Positions 1 to 4,062 of a DNA stretch of 8,372 nt are shown here, piece by piece. The translations under genes were made by a program, and so were the position numbers. Every line of letters begins with the position of its first letter. Within the stretch, counting starts at the first letter, position 1. Origin of the DNA: an uncultured Sphingomonadales bacterium (GTDB taxonomy: Bacteria; Pseudomonadota; Alphaproteobacteria; Sphingomonadales; Sphingomonadaceae). Location: the NCBI GenBank assembly GCA_937898535.1, contig CALDKP010000305.1, positions 1 to 8,372 of the forward strand, read 5' to 3'. The notes below the pieces were generated by a model that was not told the origin of the DNA, did no database searches, and saw only the letters and a program-made list of their open reading frames with translations.

Positions 1-40
1 AAGCTAGTGACTGGAGTTCAGACGTGTGCTCTTCCGATCT
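1..40 (+). other. Illumina TruSeq adapter and index remnant (sequencing artefact)
   Basis: Positions 7-40 match, base for base as I recall it, the 34-nt TruSeq index/read-2 adapter that starts GTGACTGGAGTTC and ends CTCTTCCGATCT. Positions 1-6 (AAGCTA) are the reverse complement of TruSeq index 10 (TAGCTT), in the place the index occupies in the PCR primer. This is untrimmed library sequence left at the end of an assembled contig, not genomic DNA. It creates false reading frames: on the plus strand a peptide beginning MCSSDL fused to FtsK, and on the minus strand peptides ending RKSTRLNSSH or IGRAHV, which are familiar adapter-derived tails in protein databases. Confidence 0.98.
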
Positions 41-500
41 GACCTCGAAAATCGATAGCCGTACCATATTGGGCGAACAGGGTGCCGAACAGCTGCTGGG
101 CAAGGGCGACATGCTGTATATGGCGGGCGGTCGCGGGCTGACGCGTATCCATGGTCCATTTGTTTCCGATGATGAAGTCCGCCGCGTGGCAGACCATTGG
201 CGCGGCCAAGGGCAGCCGGAGTATATCCAGGCAGTGACTGAAGAACCCGAAGACGGCGGTTTCGATTTTGGCGGAATGGGCGGCGACGACAGCGAGGAAG
301 ATGCGCAATATCGCAAGGCGTGCCAGATAGTATTTGAAAGCCAAAAGGCATCAACGAGCTGGATTCAGCGTCAGCTGCGGATTGGCTATAACAGCGCAGC
401 CCGGTTGATTGATCGTATGGAAGAAGACGGCTTCATTAGCGCGCCGAACCATATTGGTCGCCGCGAAGTGCTTCGTGACCGGACCGGCGAGCCGCTTTAG
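41..500 (+). CDS. ftsK: DNA translocase FtsK, C-terminal part (5' truncated by contig end)
   Basis: FtsK is the septum-anchored, ATP-driven DNA pump that moves the chromosome terminus during division and activates XerCD recombination at dif. Only the last ~152 residues are here. The fragment opens with the end of the RecA-like motor, TSKIDSRTILGEQGAEQLLG, a highly conserved FtsK stretch, followed by GDMLYM and RIHGPFVSDDEV. An acidic, glycine-rich linker (about nt 240-300) leads into the winged-helix gamma domain from about nt 300 (YRKACQIVF, TSWIQRQLRIGYNSAARLIDRME, GFISAP), which in this family reads the KOPS sequences that orient translocation. The reading frame continues upstream into the adapter; the first genomic base, G41, would complete a GTG valine codon, fitting the usual V-TSK of the family. 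The gene is broken by the contig edge, not by mutation. lolA follows on the same strand. Confidence 0.96.
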
Positions 501-510
501 ACGTTAAGAC

Positions 511-548
511 GGGGTTCAAGGCGGTTGCCGTAGCAGCGATTGAACCCC
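511..548 (+). repeat. 9-bp perfect inverted repeat between ftsK and lolA
   Basis: GGGGTTCAA (511-519) is matched exactly by TTGAACCCC (540-548) across a 20-nt loop. There is no T-run after it, so it is not a standard Rho-independent terminator. The right arm ends four bases before the lolA Shine-Dalgarno, AAGGAA at 553-558. It could be a Rho-associated or processing hairpin after ftsK, a protein binding site, or a leader structure near the lolA start. The dyad is seen directly; its role is unknown. Confidence 0.6.
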
Positions 549-564
549 TCCCAAGGAAACCAGA

Positions 565-1188
565 ATGACCTTTCGAAATTACGTCTTAATGCTCGCGCCT
601 GTTGCCATGATTGCAGCCGCGCCGTCGACTGCGCAATCGCAGTCGGAACGCATGGCGCGCGTGAACACCCATATGAAGACAGTTGGCACCATGACCGCGA
701 ACTTCACGCAGACGGATCGCAACGGTGGGCTTTTAACCGGCAAGCTTTTGCTCAAGCGCCCGGGCCATGTGCGTTTTGAGTATCAAAAAGATGTGCCGTT
801 GTTGATCGTTGCCGATGGGCGCGCGCTGACCATGGTCGACTATGAAGTGAAACAAGTGCAGCGCTGGCCAATCCGTAATAGCCCGCTTGCCGCGTTGCTT
901 GACCCGGGCAAGGACTTGGCGCGCTTTGGTAAGTTGGCCCCCACATCGACCGATGATGTCATCAGCGTCGAAGTGCGCGACCCGAAACGGCCTGAATATG
1001 GTACCATTACCATGATATTTGTCAGCAAGGCAGGCGCGCCTGGTGGATTGACGCTGAACGGATGGGTTGCGCTTGATTCCAAAAACAATCGCACGAGTAT
1101 CCGACTCAGCAACGTCACGTATAATGGGGCAATCGCCGACAGCGCGTTTTCGTGGAAAGATCCACGGCCTGTCAGACGGAAATCTTAA
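565..1188 (+). CDS. lolA: LolA-family outer-membrane lipoprotein carrier protein
   Basis: LolA is the periplasmic chaperone that accepts lipoproteins from the LolCDE transporter in the inner membrane and passes them to the outer-membrane receptor. The 207-residue product begins with a signal peptide: a short basic start (MTFR), a hydrophobic core around residues 7-19, and probable cleavage near STAQS (21-25). The mature part has the LolA pattern of alternating strands forming an open barrel: ANFTQTD (45-51), GKLLLKRPGHVRFEY (59-73), and the IVADGRAL turn (81-88). The ATG is supported by AAGGAA at 553-558, six bases upstream. Location directly after ftsK and before xthA fits the order I know from sphingomonads. 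Length is normal for the family. The C-terminal tail (RPVRRKS) is basic and probably not functional. Confidence 0.93.
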   Translation: MTFRNYVLMLAPVAMIAAAPSTAQSQSERMARVNTHMKTVGTMTANFTQTDRNGGLLTGKLLLKRPGHVRFEYQKDVPLLIVADGRALTMVDYEVKQVQRWPIRNSPLAALLDPGKDLARFGKLAPTSTDDVISVEVRDPKRPEYGTITMIFVSKAGAPGGLTLNGWVALDSKNNRTSIRLSNVTYNGAIADSAFSWKDPRPVRRKS

Positions 1189-1232
1189 AATTGGTCGACG
1201 AACCGATGCTAACTGCCGACAAGCTGCCAATC

Positions 1233-1255
1233 TGAACAGATTTGTTCATGTGAAC
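1233..1255 (+). promoter_or_regulatory. Cluster of TGAAC/GTTCA half-sites, candidate operator
   Basis: Three alternating half-sites lie just upstream of the TATAAT at 1272-1277: TGAAC (1233-1237), GTTCA (1244-1248) and TGAAC (1251-1255). The first two form a perfect 6-bp dyad TGAACA-N4-TGTTCA (1233-1248); the second and third form GTTCA-N2-TGAAC (1244-1255). The last half-site covers the expected -35 position. This is a plausible repressor or activator site for the promoter that follows. It does not match the alphaproteobacterial LexA box (GTTC-N7-GTTC) in spacing. The regulator is unknown. Confidence 0.4.
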
Positions 1256-1277
1256 GACAGGAAAGTCACCCTATAAT
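1249..1277 (+). promoter_or_regulatory. Sigma-70-type promoter with perfect -10 box
   Basis: A consensus -10 box, TATAAT, lies at 1272-1277 in otherwise non-coding DNA. The -35 region is weak: TGTGAA at 1249-1254 (17-bp spacer) or GTGAAC at 1250-1255 (16-bp spacer), sharing only the TGA core with TTGACA. A weak -35 overlapped by the half-sites described at 1233-1255 suggests regulated rather than constitutive firing. Initiation is predicted at G1283 or G1284, exactly where the downstream stem-loop begins. Confidence 0.5.
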
Positions 1278-1282
1278 TTGAT

Positions 1283-1413
1283 GGTCAGCGATTGAGAGTT
1301 CGTGTGGTTTTCCCCCTGTTGCCCACGACGTTAAATCGTTGCTGATACCCGCGTGACGAACGCAAGCTTAGCCCTCATCCCACATGCCCCCGGGATGAGG
1401 GCTTTGCTTTTTT
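1283..1413 (+). ncRNA. Candidate intergenic small RNA (~130 nt)
   Basis: The stretch has a promoter-like TATAAT at its head, a strong terminator at its tail and no credible reading frame. The predicted 5' domain is an interrupted stem: GGT (1283-1285) with ACC (1347-1349), CAGC (1286-1289) with GCTG (1341-1344), and GAT (1290-1292) with ATC (1335-1337). Inside it a 5-bp helix, TCGTG (1300-1304) with CACGA (1324-1328), closes a loop containing TTTTCCCCCTG (1308-1318), which could pair with purine-rich Shine-Dalgarno sequences. An alternative pairing, GTTCGT (1298-1303) with ACGAAC (1356-1361), is also possible. A single-stranded linker joins this to the terminator hairpin. I do not recognise an Rfam family; it is not obviously 6S, SRP or tmRNA. 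It could instead be the attenuated leader of xthA. Confidence 0.5.
1370..1413 (+). terminator. Strong Rho-independent terminator
   Basis: A perfect 12-bp stem, AGCCCTCATCCC (1370-1381) with GGGATGAGGGCT (1392-1403), has a 10-nt loop and is followed by a T-rich tail, TT-GC-TTTTTT (1404-1413). It sits 62 bases before the xthA start, so it would stop transcripts coming from lolA or from the promoter at 1272-1277 before they enter xthA. Confidence 0.88.
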
Positions 1414-1474
1414 GGCATGGATTTCACTTCACCGACTTGCTCCTGCCGCTTCTGGCATATAGGGCCATATTCTT

Positions 1475-2281
1475 ATGTCCCAGACCATCCGTATCGCCTC
1501 GTGGAATATCAATTCGGTTCGCGCCCGCATCGACATTGTCGAACGCTATCTGAAAGAAGAAGCGCCCGACGTCCTGTGCCTGCAGGAAACCAAAGTCATC
1601 GACAGCCTGTTTCCGGAAGGATTGTTTCGGCAACTTGGCTATCGCCATATGGTTTTGAATGGCCAACCCATGCACCACGGTGTGGCCATTGTAAGCAAGC
1701 TGCCCTTAATCAACCGCCGCGTTGAAGATTGGCAAGCGAATGGCGAAGCGCGGCATGTGGGTGCGGAGTTGAATGTCGATGCCGCAAAGGGCGTCCGGAT
1801 CGATAATGTCTATATTCCGGCTGGCGGCGAAGTTCCCGACAGCGAAGTGAATTCGAAATTCGGACAAAAGCTTGGGTTTCTTTCGCGCATGACCGAGTGG
1901 TCGCGTGCAGTCACCAGCCCGACCATATTGACGGGTGATTTCAACGTCGCACCGCTTGAGCATGACGTTTGGAGCCATAAGCAACTCGTCAATGTCGTCA
2001 GCCACACAAAGATTGAATGCGAACATCTTGCCGCGATCAAGGAAGCTGCGGACTGGGTCGATATCGCGCGGCATTTTGTCGAACCGTCGAAGAAGCTGTA
2101 CACATGGTGGAGCTATCGCGCGCAGGATTGGGAGACATCGGATCGTGGCCGCCGGCTTGACCATATGTGGGTGACCCCTGACTTGAAGGAGAAAGCCAAG
2201 TCGCATGTGGTGCATAAGCATGTGCGCGGATGGGGCAAGCCATCGGACCATGCGCCTATCGTAACGGAATTTGCCTTTTGA
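1475..2281 (+). CDS. xthA: Exodeoxyribonuclease III (AP endonuclease)
   Basis: Exonuclease III cuts DNA at abasic sites and removes 3' blocking groups in base excision repair; it also has 3'-5' exonuclease activity. The 268-residue product is full length and carries all family landmarks: IASWNINSVRARI with N11, LQETK with the metal-binding E38, Y113 in NVYIPAGG, GDFNVAP with D155 and N157, RRLDHMW with D229, and the C-terminal SDHAP with D258-H259. The start ATG has no Shine-Dalgarno, so the mRNA may be leaderless or have a very short leader; a weak promoter, TTGCTC (1437-1442) with TATAGG (1458-1463, 15-bp spacer), lies just upstream. The strong terminator at 1370-1413 separates it from lolA. 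The 3' end overlaps the proposed ribA start by four bases, so the two are probably co-transcribed. Confidence 0.96.
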   Translation: MSQTIRIASWNINSVRARIDIVERYLKEEAPDVLCLQETKVIDSLFPEGLFRQLGYRHMVLNGQPMHHGVAIVSKLPLINRRVEDWQANGEARHVGAELNVDAAKGVRIDNVYIPAGGEVPDSEVNSKFGQKLGFLSRMTEWSRAVTSPTILTGDFNVAPLEHDVWSHKQLVNVVSHTKIECEHLAAIKEAADWVDIARHFVEPSKKLYTWWSYRAQDWETSDRGRRLDHMWVTPDLKEKAKSHVVHKHVRGWGKPSDHAPIVTEFAF

Positions 2282-3342
2282 GCGGTGCGCCCGCAATTGA
2301 AGGCGATGCGCGCCGTGCGGCGCTGGCCATTGACGCGCTGCGTCGTGGCTGGGCCATCAATGTTGAACATCTCGGCCAAGCCCTCTGCCTTTTGCCGATA
2401 GAAACCGCACGCGACGCTGCGGGTGCGCACGCGATCCTGCTTTCTGCGAGCCGCGCGGCCACGCTCAAACTCATGAACCAGCGCGCCGCCGCCGATACCG
2501 TTTTGCCGGTTATGATAAAGGCGCCAGCGGACCTTGATATCAACCTTGCGATGGCGGTGGCGGATCCAACGCTTGACTTGCGCTACCCGATGAAGGGCCC
2601 GTTTGAAGCATTGGCCCTCGCCGATGGGCCATCTGCTGCTGCGGCCATTGAGCTTGCGCGGCTTGCCGGGTTGCTTCCGGCCTTTTTGGTGTTGGCGGAT
2701 TCGGGAAGTGCGACCGCGACAGTATCACCGCAGGACGTCGCTGCGTTTGACGATAGCGGGGCGTTGCACATTGCGGCGCGCGCACGGTTGCCGGTTGCTG
2801 CAAATGTTGATGCTGAGATCGTCGCATTTCGAACCGCCGTTGATGCGTCCGACCATGTCGCGCTGCTGATGGGCAAACGCGATGGAACGCCGCCCGTGGT
2901 TCGGTTGCATAGCGAGTGCTTGACGGGCGATGTCCTTGGCAGCCTGAAGTGCGATTGCGGCCCCCAACTGCACGAAGCCTTACAACAAATCGCCGACGCA
3001 AATTGGGGCATACTTTTATATTTGCGTCAGGAAGGCCGTGGCATTGGCCTGATCAACAAACTGCGTGCGTATGCGCTTCAGGATCAGGGATTTGACACCG
3101 TCGATGCAAACACCCGATTGGGCTTTGCCATTGATGCGCGCGATTTTTCGGTCGCCGCCCGTATGCTTGAACTGCTGGGCATATCCAACGTTCGATTGCT
3201 CACGAATAACCCTGAAAAAGTTGAAGGCCTTAGGTCCGCAGGCATATCTGTCGAGGAACGATTGCCGCTAAAAATCGCGGCGAACCCGCATAATGCGCAT
3301 TATCTCGAAACGAAAAAGAGCCGCACGGGGCACGCGCTTTAG
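2278..3342 (+). CDS. ribA: GTP cyclohydrolase II with degenerate RibB-like N-terminal domain
   Basis: RibA opens the imidazole ring of GTP, releasing formate and pyrophosphate, in the first step of riboflavin synthesis. With a TTG start the product is 354 residues. The C-terminal half is an intact GTP cyclohydrolase II: zinc ligands C214, C225 and C227 in HSECLTGDVLGSLKCDCG, the RQEGRGIG loop (250-257), and TNNPEK (309-314). The first ~170 residues resemble 3,4-dihydroxybutanone-phosphate synthase in outline (AIDALRRGWAI near the start, AAIELARLAGLLPA near residues 123-135) but lack its acidic DDEDRENEGD active-site loop, so that activity is probably absent. TTG at 2278 overlaps the xthA stop as TTGA and has a weak GGA nine bases upstream; an in-frame ATG at 2230 would add 16 residues inside xthA and seems less likely. 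Confidence 0.92.
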   Translation: MSGAPAIEGDARRAALAIDALRRGWAINVEHLGQALCLLPIETARDAAGAHAILLSASRAATLKLMNQRAAADTVLPVMIKAPADLDINLAMAVADPTLDLRYPMKGPFEALALADGPSAAAAIELARLAGLLPAFLVLADSGSATATVSPQDVAAFDDSGALHIAARARLPVAANVDAEIVAFRTAVDASDHVALLMGKRDGTPPVVRLHSECLTGDVLGSLKCDCGPQLHEALQQIADANWGILLYLRQEGRGIGLINKLRAYALQDQGFDTVDANTRLGFAIDARDFSVAARMLELLGISNVRLLTNNPEKVEGLRSAGISVEERLPLKIAANPHNAHYLETKKSRTGHAL

Positions 3343-3344
3343 CC

Positions 3345-3393
3345 GCTTGCCTTAATCAGCCACGCATGATTAAACTTGGCTAATGCGGCAAGC
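3345..3393 (+). repeat. Nested inverted repeat between ribA and the crp-like gene
   Basis: An inner perfect dyad, TTAATCA (3352-3358) with TGATTAA (3367-3373), has an 8-nt loop. It is flanked by a perfect outer dyad, GCTTGCC (3345-3351) with GGCAAGC (3387-3393), with 13 unpaired bases on the right side. On the left the two arms are contiguous, giving up to 14 bp of bulged stem. There is no T-run. It starts three bases after the ribA stop and ends two bases before the Shine-Dalgarno of the downstream regulator. It may be a terminator-like hairpin, an mRNA stability element or an operator. Confidence 0.6.
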
Positions 3394-3394
3394 C

Positions 3395-3399
3395 GAGGG
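3395..3399 (+). promoter_or_regulatory. Ribosome binding site fixing the crp-like start
   Basis: GAGGG lies six bases before the GTG at 3406. The longer in-frame TTG at 3376 has no comparable site and falls within the inverted repeat at 3345-3393, so GTG is preferred. Confidence 0.65.
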
Positions 3400-3405
3400 C
3401 TTTAT

Positions 3406-4059
3406 GTGAAACAGACGGAACATCTGGCGCAAATTGCAGCATGTTTCCGCTGTCCGGATTTTGAGGCAAACCTCATTCTGGGCGGCGCGCAATATCGGGA
3501 ATATGCCCACCGCGCCCCTGTTGCGTTTCGCGGCGACGTTTCGGCGCATCTCTATCTTGTTCTGGATGGCCTCGCTTCGGCCGATTTATACGGTCCCGAC
3601 GGGCAATATGCGCGGTTGGCGGGATATGGCGCCGGCGAATTATTTGGCGCGTACCCAACGACTGTCCGGCATCGTGCGGATATCGTGGCAGAGGGTTCGT
3701 TGTCAGTATTGATAATGGAGACGGCATTTATTTCAGGACTGGCGCAATCGCACGCCCGAATCGCACAGGGCATATCAGAATTCATGGCGCGTCAGCTTGA
3801 CCTGCTGCTGGATCGTATGGCTGCCCGCATCGGCTTGTCGGCGAACGGGCGTTTCTATCAGGCGTTGCTCTCGCGGGCCGATTCGGATGGTTGGATCAAG
3901 CCTTTGCCCGTTGTGTCGGCGATGGCCGTGGGTGTGAATACCACACGCGAGACAGCATCGCGTGCGTTGGCCCATCTGTTGCGCAGAGGTATCGTCAAAC
4001 GCCATGATCACGGGCTGGAGATTGTCTCCATACGGATGTTGGAGGATCTGGTTATTTGA
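3406..4059 (+). CDS. Crp/Fnr-family transcriptional regulator
   Basis: The 217-residue protein has a cyclic-nucleotide-binding-type beta-roll (roughly residues 20-110, e.g. LYLVLDGLASADLYGPDG, AGELFGAYP), a long dimerisation helix (about 115-142), and a C-terminal winged helix (about 145-215). The recognition helix reads TTRETASRALAHL; R181, E182 and R186 line up with CRP R180, E181 and R185, which contact TGTGA half-sites, so a CRP-like target is more likely than the FNR TTGAT type. Only two cysteines occur (C13-x2-C16), too few for an FNR-type [4Fe-4S] cluster, and I see no clear cAMP-binding RxS motif in the roll (the corresponding stretch is GAYPTTVRHRA). The ligand is therefore unknown. 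GTG start chosen from GAGGG at 3395-3399. It lies downstream of ribA on the same strand and ends three bases from the convergent penicillin-binding protein gene. Confidence 0.88.
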   Translation: MKQTEHLAQIAACFRCPDFEANLILGGAQYREYAHRAPVAFRGDVSAHLYLVLDGLASADLYGPDGQYARLAGYGAGELFGAYPTTVRHRADIVAEGSLSVLIMETAFISGLAQSHARIAQGISEFMARQLDLLLDRMAARIGLSANGRFYQALLSRADSDGWIKPLPVVSAMAVGVNTTRETASRALAHLLRRGIVKRHDHGLEIVSIRMLEDLVI

Positions 4060-4062
4060 ACC

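Noticed and set aside
24..40. GTG start giving an FtsK-like protein beginning MCSSDL
   Set aside because: These codons are adapter sequence; the real ftsK reading frame is simply cut by the contig end.
4..354. Two minus-strand reading frames of about 110 residues opposite ftsK
   Set aside because: They are antisense to conserved FtsK sequence and one end of each is translated adapter (RKSTRLNSSH, IGRAHV).
1151..1166. Small hairpin CGTGGA-AAGA-TCCACG near the end of lolA
   Set aside because: It is inside the coding sequence with no T-run, 20 bases before the stop; likely chance.
733..1230. 165-residue minus-strand frame opposite lolA
   Set aside because: It shows no recognisable domain and lies antisense to a well-supported LolA gene; a consequence of GC-rich codon use.
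1234..1255. Possible LexA (SOS) box upstream of the sRNA/xthA region
   Set aside because: The alphaproteobacterial LexA box needs direct GTTC-N7-GTTC; here the GAAC/GTTC units alternate in orientation and the two GAAC are 14 bases apart.
1283..1413. Assignment of the candidate RNA to 6S RNA
   Set aside because: The predicted closed stem is only about 67 nt and is followed by a separate terminator hairpin, unlike the long, bulged ~150-180-nt 6S rod.
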